The position numbers were made by a program, and so were the translations under genes. Source: Ignavibacteriales bacterium (GTDB lineage Bacteria; Bacteroidota; Ignavibacteria; Ignavibacteriales; Melioribacteraceae). Taken from it: a DNA stretch of 14,144 nucleotides. A model generated the notes under the pieces. That model was given only the letters and a program-made list of their open reading frames with translations. It made no database searches and was not told the DNA's origin. Below are positions 6,179 through 12,638 of this stretch, piece after piece. Every line of letters begins with the position of its first letter. The first letter of the stretch is position 1. The DNA lies in the NCBI GenBank assembly GCA_016929735.1, contig JAFGID010000136.1:1-14144 (forward strand), written 5' to 3'.

Positions 6179-6862
6179 TTATAATTCAACAAAACTTTTT
6201 TCAATCATGCTTAAATATTTATCTCCTGCAACAATAATATGGTCAAATACCTTAATATCAATAATTTTACCCGCTTCTACTAATTTTTTGGTAATTTGAA
6301 TATCCGCTTCACTTGGTTCTAAATTACCACTTGGATGATTATGAATCAAAATAATATTAGCAGAATCATTTTCAATAGCAATTTTAAAGACTTCTCGAGG
6401 GTGTACTACATTCGAATTCAAATTACCCTCAGAAACCTTTGCAAATTTAATAATTTTATTACTTGAATTCAAACATGCAACTAAAAATTTTTCTTTTATT
6501 TCATCCCTTAAAATCGGTATACAAATCTCTGCAATATCCTTCGGTGAAGTGATTTTTGTGTTCGAAAACCATTTATTTTTATATTCTATCCTTCTTCCGA
6601 GTTCAAAAGCAACTGCTAAACCTATCGCTTTACTTTTACCAATTCCTTTATTTTTTGATAATTCATCTACTGATTTAGTAGCAAGTAGGGCTAAATTTCC
6701 ATACTTCTCTAATAATTCTCTCGCTACTGTAATAACAGATTTACCCTTAATTCCAGTTCTTAGTAAGATAGCTAATAAGTCAGTTTCTGAAAGACTATCA
6801 ATGCCTTTCATTAACAATTTTTCACGTGGTCTTTCATCTATCGGTAAATCTTTAACTTTCAT
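6179..6862 (-). CDS. radC: RadC family protein (JAB/MPN metalloprotease-like)
   Basis: Protein of 227 residues of the RadC/UPF0758 family. The N-terminal part (MKVKDLPIDERPREKLL, ALLATKSVDELSKNKGIGKSKA) carries helix-hairpin-helix character. The C-terminal JAB domain has the metal motif HNHPSGNLEPSEAD, with H174, H176, S184 and D187 all present, preceded by FLVACLNSSNKIIKF. Despite its old name, a DNA repair role was withdrawn for E. coli RadC; the true substrate is unknown, with links to recombination or competence reported in some bacteria. The ATG lies 6 bases after the guaA stop, so it is probably read through from guaA; only a distant GGGAA serves as SD. Length and motifs are normal. Confidence 0.95.
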   Translation of the reverse strand: MKVKDLPIDERPREKLLMKGIDSLSETDLLAILLRTGIKGKSVITVARELLEKYGNLALLATKSVDELSKNKGIGKSKAIGLAVAFELGRRIEYKNKWFSNTKITSPKDIAEICIPILRDEIKEKFLVACLNSSNKIIKFAKVSEGNLNSNVVHPREVFKIAIENDSANIILIHNHPSGNLEPSEADIQITKKLVEAGKIIDIKVFDHIIVAGDKYLSMIEKSFVEL

Positions 6863-6868
6863 ATGATG

Positions 6869-8410
6869 CTATTCCCATTCGATGGTTGCAGGGGGTTTTG
6901 AAGAAATATCATAAACTACTCTATTAACACCTCTCACACTTCGAATAATTTTATTAGAAATTTTTTCTAAAAAATCAGATGGAAATTTATACCAATCAGC
7001 AGTCATTCCATCGAGTGAAGTGACTGCTCTTAATACTACAACATTTTCATAAGTCCGAGAATCACCCATAACTCCTACACTCATTACAGGTAATAATACC
7101 GCAAATGCCTGCCAAATTTCATCATAAAAGCCATTCTCTTTGATTTCCTTAATAAAGATATCATCAACCTCTCTCAGTAACTCTAACTTCTCATTTGTAA
7201 CTTCACCCAAAATCCTTACAGCCAATCCTGGCCCGGGAAATGGATGACGCATAATTAAACTTTCGGGTAATCCAAGTACACGACCTACTTCTCTAACTTC
7301 ATCCTTAAATAATTCTCTGAAAGGTTCAATAAGTTTTAAGTTCATCTTTTCTGGTAATCCACCAACATTATGATGAGTTTTAATTGTCGCTGATTTTCCT
7401 TTTACTGAAACTGATTCAATAACATCGGGATATAAAGTACCCTGTACTAAAAATTTAACGTTACTATATTTTTTTGCTTCTTCCTCAAAAATTTCTATAA
7501 AAGTATTACCAATTATTTTTCTTTTCTTTTCCGGGTCGGTAATTCCTTTAAGTTTATCAATAAACTGATTACTTGCTTTTATGTATACTAATTTAATATT
7601 ATAAAATTCATTAAATAATTTTATTATATAATCACTTTCATTTTTTCTCATTAGTCCCGTATCAACATGGACACAAATAAGTCTCTCACCGATAGCTTTA
7701 TGTACTAAAACTGCAGCAACCGAAGAATCTACTCCTCCACTCAGTGCGCAGACTACATTACCATCCTGAACTAAATTTTTTATATTTAGAATATCCTGCT
7801 CTATAATATTTGAGGGTGTCCAATCACCTTTGCACCTACAAATATCAAAAAGAAAATTTGCAATAATTTTATTTCCTTCTTGTGTGTGAATAACTTCAGG
7901 ATGAAATTGAACTCCATAAATATTTTTTTCAATATTAGAGATGACACAAAATGGTGAATTGTCAGATGTAGCGTTAATATTGAAATTTTCTGGTAATTTT
8001 GTTAAATAATCTCCATGACTCATCCATACAATTGAATCATTCAGAACATTTTTAAGTAGAGGAGAAATATTTATTATCTTCACATGTGACTTTCCATATT
8101 CTCTGAAAGGGGCGGCTTCAATTGCACCATTAAATGCTTTAGAGATTAGTTGTAAACCGTAACAAATACCTAGAATTGGGATTCCGAGTTTAAATATCTC
8201 TGCTGATATTTTTGGAGAGTTCTCTTCATAAATACTCATCGGTCCACCCGAAAGGATTATTCCATTAGGGGACATTTTTTTTATTTCTTCAATCGGAAAA
8301 TAGTGAGAATGGATTTCAGAATATACATACTGTTCCCTTATTCTTCTTGCAATTAATTGAGTATATTGTGAACCAAAATCTAATATTAAAATTTTTTCTT
8401 TATGTACCAT
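6869..8410 (-). CDS. guaA: GMP synthase (glutamine-hydrolysing)
   Basis: Converts XMP to GMP with ATP and glutamine, the last step of guanine nucleotide synthesis, in the cytoplasm. The 513-residue protein has the usual three parts. The class I glutamine amidotransferase domain (about 6-190) has nucleophile C83 in GICYG and H170/E172 in VQFHPEV. The ATP-pyrophosphatase domain has PP-loop SGGVDSS at 224-230. The C-terminal dimerisation domain ends in RVVYDISSKPPATIEWE. All catalytic residues are present. The ATG at 8410 opens the family's normal N-terminus (KILILDFGSQYTQLIARRIRE). Its leader has no SD at all, just A/T-rich sequence, and a terminator hairpin ends 19 bases upstream. radC follows after 6 bases. 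Confidence 0.98.
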   Translation of the reverse strand: MVHKEKILILDFGSQYTQLIARRIREQYVYSEIHSHYFPIEEIKKMSPNGIILSGGPMSIYEENSPKISAEIFKLGIPILGICYGLQLISKAFNGAIEAAPFREYGKSHVKIINISPLLKNVLNDSIVWMSHGDYLTKLPENFNINATSDNSPFCVISNIEKNIYGVQFHPEVIHTQEGNKIIANFLFDICRCKGDWTPSNIIEQDILNIKNLVQDGNVVCALSGGVDSSVAAVLVHKAIGERLICVHVDTGLMRKNESDYIIKLFNEFYNIKLVYIKASNQFIDKLKGITDPEKKRKIIGNTFIEIFEEEAKKYSNVKFLVQGTLYPDVIESVSVKGKSATIKTHHNVGGLPEKMNLKLIEPFRELFKDEVREVGRVLGLPESLIMRHPFPGPGLAVRILGEVTNEKLELLREVDDIFIKEIKENGFYDEIWQAFAVLLPVMSVGVMGDSRTYENVVVLRAVTSLDGMTADWYKFPSDFLEKISNKIIRSVRGVNRVVYDISSKPPATIEWE

Positions 8411-8451
8411 AAAAATACAAATAAATTAAAAATGGGGATTCAACCCCATTT
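8411..8451 (-). terminator. Rho-independent terminator after the efp-accB-accC-gcvH operon
   Basis: An 8-bp stem (8430-8437 with 8444-8451; arm AAATGGGG on both strands) and 6-base loop is followed, in the minus direction, by T-rich sequence at 8411-8429. It begins 26 bases beyond the gcvH stop. The T-rich tail runs straight into the guaA ATG, so the same segment is the guaA leader. The plus-strand direction has no T tract. Confidence 0.65.
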
Positions 8452-8477
8452 ATAAATCGGCTAAAAAATTTACAAAA

Positions 8478-8858
8478 TTATTCTTGAATCATTCCCGAAT
8501 ATGCTTCTGGAGTTAGCAAAGCATCTATTTCTTGAGGGTTTTTAAGCTCAACTTTTATAAACCATCCTTCTCCATAAGGATCTGAATTCACAACTTGGGG
8601 TTCATCAAGAATTTTCTGGTTTATCTCTATAACTTTACCACTGCAAGGTGCTTTCATATCACTAACTGTTTTTACTGCTTCGATCGTTCCAAATGTTTCA
8701 TTAGAAGTAATCTCATTCAAATCATTTGGAAGATCAATAAAAACAATATCACCTAATTGACTTTGTGCATAATCAGTAATACCAATGATTCCCATATTTC
8801 CCTCAATTTTTAACCATTCATGGTCATTGGTGTATTTTAGATTTGTTGGAATGTTCAT
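8478..8858 (-). CDS. gcvH: Glycine cleavage system H protein
   Basis: Lipoyl carrier protein that shuttles the aminomethyl group between the P, T and L proteins of the glycine cleavage system; in some bacteria it also passes lipoyl or octanoyl groups to other complexes. The 126 residues match the family. YTNDHEWLKIEG opens it, then GITDYAQSQLGDIVFIDLP, and ETFGTIEAVKTVSDMKAPCSGKV carries the lipoyl lysine (K63). The C-terminus is LLTPEAYSGMIQE. ATG 8858 is preferred because GAGG lies 6 bases upstream. An in-frame ATG at 8870 overlaps the accC stop as ATGA but has only an A-rich leader. It is the last gene of the efp-accB-accC transcript; gcvT and gcvP are not in the window. Confidence 0.96.
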   Translation of the reverse strand: MNIPTNLKYTNDHEWLKIEGNMGIIGITDYAQSQLGDIVFIDLPNDLNEITSNETFGTIEAVKTVSDMKAPCSGKVIEINQKILDEPQVVNSDPYGEGWFIKVELKNPQEIDALLTPEAYSGMIQE

Positions 8859-8866
8859 TTTATACC

Positions 8867-10204
8867 TCATTTTTTTAATAATTGATCGATAAAAGATGTA
8901 TCGTAATTTGAATTAATAAAATCTTCGTTTTCGAGTACTTTTTGATGAAATGGAATAGTTGTCTTAATTCCCTCAACCAAGAATTCTTCAAATGCTCGCT
9001 TAGCTCTTAATATTGCATGTTCTCTATCTGAACCCCACACAATCATTTTCGCGATTAATGAATCATAATATTGAGGAATTGTATAATCAGAATAAACGTG
9101 AGAATCTATCCTCACTCCGAATCCTCCTGGAAAATGAAGATATGTAATTTTCCCGGGTGAAGGTCGAAATCCATTTTCAAAATCTTCTGCATTGATTCTG
9201 AATTCAAAACTATGCCCACGAGATGTTCTTGGTGGATCTGCAACCTTTTCGCCATCTGCAACTAATATTTGTTGTTTTATTAAATCAACATTAAAAACCA
9301 TTTCAGTAACTGGATGTTCAACCTGAATTCTTGTATTCATTTCGATAAAATAAAAGTTCAAATCTTTATCAACAATAAATTCAATAGTCCCTGCTCCTTC
9401 GTAGTTGACTGCTTCAGCACCTAATTTAGCAGCTTCATACATTTTAGCTCTGATTTCGTCTGTAATTATTGGGCATGGGGTTTCTTCAATTAACTTTTGA
9501 TGACGTCTTTGAATTGAACAATCGCGTTCTCCGTAAGTGTAAATATTTCCAAATTGATCGCCAACAAGTTGAACTTCAACGTGTCTCGGTCTTTCAATAA
9601 ATTTTTCCAAATACAATCCATCGTTATTAAAAGCTGCTTTTGCTTCACGGCTGGCTGTATTAAATGCGTTTTCAATTTCGTTTTCGTTGTATACAATTCT
9701 CATTCCTTTTCCACCACCGCCTGCAGTCGCTTTTAACATAATCGGATAGCCAATCTCAGAAGCTGTCTTTTTTGCTTGAGTAATATCTGTCAAAACTCCA
9801 TCGCTACCAGGAACAACAGGAACACCGCATTTAAGCATCGTTTTTTTTGCAAAAGCTTTATCACCCATATTGCGAATCATATCCGCGGATGGTCCGATAA
9901 ATTTAATGCCGCTATCTTCGCAAATCTGTGAGAATTCAGCATTCTCAGCCATAAAACCATAACCAGGATGAATAGCATCCACATTGGATATTTCAGCCGC
10001 TGATATTATAGCTGGAATTTTCAAATAGCTTTGAGTACTCTGAGGAGGACCAATACAGATGGCTTCGTCTGCTAAAATCACATGTAAAGAATCTTTGTCT
10101 GCTTCTGAATATATTGCAACAGTTTTTATTCCAAGCTCCTTGCATGTACGAATTATCCGTAATGCAATTTCCCCACGATTTGCTATTAAAATTTTCTTAA
10201 ACAA
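8867..10204 (-). CDS. accC: Biotin carboxylase subunit of acetyl-CoA carboxylase
   Basis: ATP-grasp enzyme that carboxylates biotin on AccB with bicarbonate and ATP, the first half-reaction of fatty-acid synthesis. The 445 residues match the family (about 449 in E. coli). FKKILIANRGEIALRIIRTC opens the N-terminal domain and HPGYGF is at 79-84. The glycine-rich lid is AGGGGKG (161-167) and the active-site segment is EMNTRIQVEHPVTE (288-301). A biotin carboxylase C-terminal domain runs from about 335. The start is TTG at 10204, fixed by the conserved N-terminus and a GGTGA just upstream; no in-frame ATG exists nearby. It lies 19 bases after accB and its stop is 8 bases before the chosen gcvH start. 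Propionyl- or pyruvate-type carboxylases have similar domains, but the accB neighbour and the length favour acetyl-CoA carboxylase. Confidence 0.96.
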   Translation of the reverse strand: MFKKILIANRGEIALRIIRTCKELGIKTVAIYSEADKDSLHVILADEAICIGPPQSTQSYLKIPAIISAAEISNVDAIHPGYGFMAENAEFSQICEDSGIKFIGPSADMIRNMGDKAFAKKTMLKCGVPVVPGSDGVLTDITQAKKTASEIGYPIMLKATAGGGGKGMRIVYNENEIENAFNTASREAKAAFNNDGLYLEKFIERPRHVEVQLVGDQFGNIYTYGERDCSIQRRHQKLIEETPCPIITDEIRAKMYEAAKLGAEAVNYEGAGTIEFIVDKDLNFYFIEMNTRIQVEHPVTEMVFNVDLIKQQILVADGEKVADPPRTSRGHSFEFRINAEDFENGFRPSPGKITYLHFPGGFGVRIDSHVYSDYTIPQYYDSLIAKMIVWGSDREHAILRAKRAFEEFLVEGIKTTIPFHQKVLENEDFINSNYDTSFIDQLLKK

Positions 10205-10223
10205 ATATTCACCAAAAATAATA

Positions 10224-10697
10224 TTACTTGTTTAACTCAATTTCAAATAGTGGTTGATTGTATTCTACTGGGGATTCGTTATCAACTAGAATTTTAATCA
10301 CTTTACCACTCACATCAGCTTCGATTTCGTTCATGAGCTTCATTGCCTCCACAATACATAAGACCGTTCCAGGAGAGACAACATCACCCACCTTGATATA
10401 CGGTTCAGCATCAGGAGCAGGAGATCGATAAAAAGTTCCAACAATAGGTGAATATATTGTATGAATATTGCCGAATTGCTCTTTTGCTTCAGACTTGATT
10501 GTTTCAACTTCTGATTTTTCAAAAACCGTTTGTGTTGTTTCTGTAGGAAATTCTACTTTTGTCTGAAAAGGAATATTGTTGGGAGAGTAAAAATTCTTTG
10601 AAATTTTGAGTTTAAACTCCCCTTCTTGAATTGATAACTCAGAGACTTCGCTTTTCTCGACAATTTTGATAATTTTTTTTATTAATTCTAAATCCAT
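10224..10697 (-). CDS. accB: Biotin carboxyl carrier protein of acetyl-CoA carboxylase
   Basis: BCCP carries biotin between the biotin carboxylase and carboxyltransferase sites. The 157-residue protein has an N-terminal amphipathic segment (MDLELIKKIIKIVEKSEVSELSIQEG) that in the family docks with AccC. A variable linker at about 36-78 is rich in Thr, Glu and Lys but lacks the usual Pro/Ala run. A biotinyl domain spans 79-157. The biotinylation motif EAMKLMNEI puts biotin on K120, and DAEPYIKVGD at about 96-105 is the protruding thumb typical of AccB. The ATG has no SD and is 12 bases after the efp stop, so coupling to efp translation is plausible. The efp-accB-accC order is widely conserved. 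Confidence 0.96.
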   Translation of the reverse strand: MDLELIKKIIKIVEKSEVSELSIQEGEFKLKISKNFYSPNNIPFQTKVEFPTETTQTVFEKSEVETIKSEAKEQFGNIHTIYSPIVGTFYRSPAPDAEPYIKVGDVVSPGTVLCIVEAMKLMNEIEADVSGKVIKILVDNESPVEYNQPLFEIELNK

Positions 10698-10709
10698 AAA
10701 ACAATAAAT

Positions 10710-11276
10710 TTAGTTTTTTATTCTTTCTACGTACTCACCCGTTCGAGTATCAACTTTTAAAATATCATTTTCATTTACAAATAAAGGTACATTAATTGTT
10801 GCACCTGTCTCAAGTTTTGCTGGTTTCATTACATTAGTAGCTGTATCGCCTCTGAATCCCGGTTCAGTTTCAACAACTCTTAACTGCATGAAAATGGGAA
10901 TTTCGCCTGAAATCATTTCTTCGTCGTCATCCAATAAAATCTCTACTTCGCTACCCTCAATTAAAAATACAACTCCTTCCCCGAAAAAATCTTCGGGCAC
11001 AGTAACTTGCTCGTAAGTTTCGTTATCCATTAGAACCAATCCACCAGCTTCTTTATATAGATACTGATATTTTCTTCTTTCAACGCGAACTATTTCTACT
11101 GATTCACCTGAACGAAAAGTATTTTCCAATACTCGTCCCGTTCTTAAGTTTTTTAATGTGGTCCTGACGAATGCTCCCCCTTTGCCAGGTTTAACATGCA
11201 AAAAATCAGTTATTGTATAGAGAGAGCCTTTAAATCTGATGATTAAACCATTTCTGAAATCTGAAGTGTCTGCCAT
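10710..11276 (-). CDS. efp: Elongation factor P
   Basis: Relieves ribosome stalling at polyproline stretches by entering between the P and E sites. The 188-residue protein has the three beta-barrel domains of the family: KOW-like (1-65, FRNGLIIRFKGSLYTITDFLHVKPGKGGAF), the central OB domain (YEQVTVPEDFFGEG) and the C-terminal OB domain (VVETEPGFRGDTATNVMKPAKLETGATINVPLFVNENDILKVDTRTGEYVER). The loop tip is PGKGG with K32, the position of beta-lysylated Lys34 in E. coli; whether it is modified cannot be told, as no epmA or epmB is present here. The ATG at 11276 has no clear SD. It is the first gene of the efp-accB-accC-gcvH operon, so the candidate promoter at 11327-11357 would drive the whole set. 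Confidence 0.97.
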   Translation of the reverse strand: MADTSDFRNGLIIRFKGSLYTITDFLHVKPGKGGAFVRTTLKNLRTGRVLENTFRSGESVEIVRVERRKYQYLYKEAGGLVLMDNETYEQVTVPEDFFGEGVVFLIEGSEVEILLDDDEEMISGEIPIFMQLRVVETEPGFRGDTATNVMKPAKLETGATINVPLFVNENDILKVDTRTGEYVERIKN

Positions 11277-11326
11277 AATATTTACTTTTTAATTCTTAAA
11301 ATTGATTAATGATTAAATTTGTAATG

Positions 11327-11357
11327 CAAGTTAATGAAAATTTTTGTTATTTGTAAA
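11327..11357 (-). promoter_or_regulatory. Candidate promoter of the efp-accB-accC-gcvH operon
   Basis: On the minus strand TTTACA (11357-11352) is followed after 18 bases by TAACTTG (11333-11327), which fits both a loose sigma70 pair and the TAnnTTTG -7 element of Bacteroidota. Transcription would start near 11320, leaving a leader of about 44 bases. The 16 bases from the -35 element inward match 15 of 16 in the mazG upstream region. AT richness limits confidence. Confidence 0.35.
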
Positions 11358-11384
11358 TATTAAAAAGAAAAAAATTTTTGAAGG

Positions 11385-12335
11385 TTAATTAACTTTTGTA
11401 GTATCGTTTACTTTTATATCAGAGAGTTTTACACCATAGAAGAAGTAAAGCATTGGATCTCTTTTGACTCCTTGATAATGCACTTCATAATGCAGATGAT
11501 TAGAAGTAGAAAGACCTGTGCTACCCATACCAGCAATTAATTGTCCACGTGTTACTTTTTGTCCTACGGTAACGTAAGATTTAGAAAGGTGTGCATACCT
11601 AGATTTATATCCGAAGCCATGGTTAATATCAATACAAAGACCATAACCACCATGCCAACCCACTTCTGCTATAACACCATCACCAGAAGCATAAATCGGA
11701 TCGCCTCGATTTCCACCAATATCAATACCATCATGCATTCGCATAGTTTTAAGGATTGGGTGCCGATATACTCCAAATTGTCTTCCACTAATACTTCCCA
11801 TTGCAGGTTTTATTGCAGGAATACACGAATACAATTTAAGATTATCTTTGGATTTTTTTGTAAGCTCCTTGTAGGAATATATTTTATTTATCATCAAGTC
11901 ATTTAACGAAGATGTAATTATATCAACTTCTTCAACAAGTTCGTTGACATCTTTAGATTTTGTAATAAACAAATTATTAAAATTACCACCACCATGACCA
12001 ACAGCTGTTTCTTTTTTATTAAGTGTGTTTAGATTAACAGCCAGACGTAAATAATTATCTTCTTCAGTTATTTTTTCAAATTTGTTTATAGATTTCAAGA
12101 ATTTATTTTTAAGTCGGTCAATTTTACTTATAACTTCATCATTCTTTTCTCTTAATTCGTAGTATTTTTCATCGCCAATAGTAAAAAGATTGAAGGAAGA
12201 ATTAAAAAAGAAAAATAATAAAAAAGTTAAAAGGAAAGTCAAAATAGAAACAGGAATAAAATTCTTTTTGGTAAACTTGGATGTTTTACCAAAGAGAATT
12301 TCTAAATCTTTCTTTCTTTTTGATTTAAAAATCAT
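11385..12335 (-). CDS. Membrane-anchored M23 family metallopeptidase
   Basis: Probable peptidoglycan endopeptidase or LytM-type regulator of the periplasm. The 316-residue protein has a basic cytoplasmic N-terminus (1-25), one transmembrane segment at about 26-52 (FIPVSILTFLLTFLLFFFFN) and a coiled-coil stalk from about 55 to 165. The C-terminal M23/LytM domain is at about 180-300. Zinc ligands H201 and D205 (HDGID) and H282 (HLHYE) are present, with H249 (YAHL) and H280 as the other catalytic histidines, so the site looks complete and active. GRQFGVYRHPI and GDPIYASGDGVIAEVGWHGGYG are typical of the MepM/Csd-like group. The ATG has AGAG 4 bases upstream. It appears monocistronic, with a good promoter just upstream. 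Cell-wall remodelling in elongation or division is the likely role. Confidence 0.92.
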   Translation of the reverse strand: MIFKSKRKKDLEILFGKTSKFTKKNFIPVSILTFLLTFLLFFFFNSSFNLFTIGDEKYYELREKNDEVISKIDRLKNKFLKSINKFEKITEEDNYLRLAVNLNTLNKKETAVGHGGGNFNNLFITKSKDVNELVEEVDIITSSLNDLMINKIYSYKELTKKSKDNLKLYSCIPAIKPAMGSISGRQFGVYRHPILKTMRMHDGIDIGGNRGDPIYASGDGVIAEVGWHGGYGLCIDINHGFGYKSRYAHLSKSYVTVGQKVTRGQLIAGMGSTGLSTSNHLHYEVHYQGVKRDPMLYFFYGVKLSDIKVNDTTKVN

Positions 12336-12356
12336 AAAACTCTAAATAATTTGTTT

Positions 12357-12387
12357 TAAAGATAAAATATTTTTTATAATTATGCAA
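12357..12387 (-). promoter_or_regulatory. Promoter of the M23 peptidase gene, Bacteroidota-like
   Basis: On the minus strand TTGCAT (12387-12382) is followed after 17 bases by TATCTTTA (12364-12357), matching the TTG ... TAnnTTT pattern of Bacteroidota primary sigma promoters. Transcription would start near 12350, about 15 bases before the ATG, leaving room for the AGAG ribosome site. This is the best promoter match in the window. Confidence 0.5.
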
Positions 12388-12478
12388 CCTCAATCTTAGA
12401 TTAAAATAATTTAATTATAAAAATTGCACATTTTAACTAATTTTTACTCATTGCGAACACTTTTTTATATTTTTTCAC

Positions 12479-12627
12479 TTAATGAAGCCTATGAGAAACT
12501 AGTAAAGTGTCACTCTGAATCCCGATTTATTGGGATGAAAAATCTCTCTAAAGCATTAAAAATAGATATTTCGCTTCGCTCAATATGACATTTAGTCAAT
12601 AGATTAGGGTTTACAAAGGCTTCTTAA
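12479..12627. repeat. Imperfect inverted-repeat (MITE- or REP-like) intergenic element
   Basis: The 303-bp space between the M23 gene and the beta-propeller gene (12336-12638) has no gene but holds this palindromic element. Its ends are TTAATGAAGCCTATG (from 12479) and, inverted, TTAAGAAGCCTTTG (from 12627). Inner arms TGTCACTCTGA (12508-12518) and inverted TGTCATATTGA (12590-12580) also pair, followed by AATCTCT and inverted AATATCT segments. The left half carries its own 7-bp hairpin, ATCCCGA TTTA TTGGGAT (12519-12536), and the right half GCGAAGC. TGTCATTCTGA...GAATCT-type sequences recur between genes in many Bacteroidota and other genomes (from memory). TTAA flanks both ends but, being self-complementary, may be part of the arms rather than a target duplication. 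It may also end transcription of the beta-propeller gene. Confidence 0.65.
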
Positions 12628-12638
12628 TAATGGAAATT

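Noticed and set aside
6150..6180. AT-only hairpin after radC
   Set aside because: The ATAATA/TATTAT stem has no GC pairs and is expected by chance in such sequence.
8859..8870. Upstream ATG start for gcvH at 8870 (ATGA overlap with accC)
   Set aside because: An A-rich leader without SD, whereas ATG 8858 has GAGG at ideal spacing and gives the usual family length. Coupled initiation at 8870 cannot be fully excluded.
9490..9736. Short frames on both strands inside accC
   Set aside because: They overlap the conserved ATP-grasp core of accC in other frames and have no independent support.
11541..11906. Plus-strand frame of 121 codons within the M23 gene
   Set aside because: Antisense to the catalytic M23 domain with all its zinc ligands; no promoter or SD.
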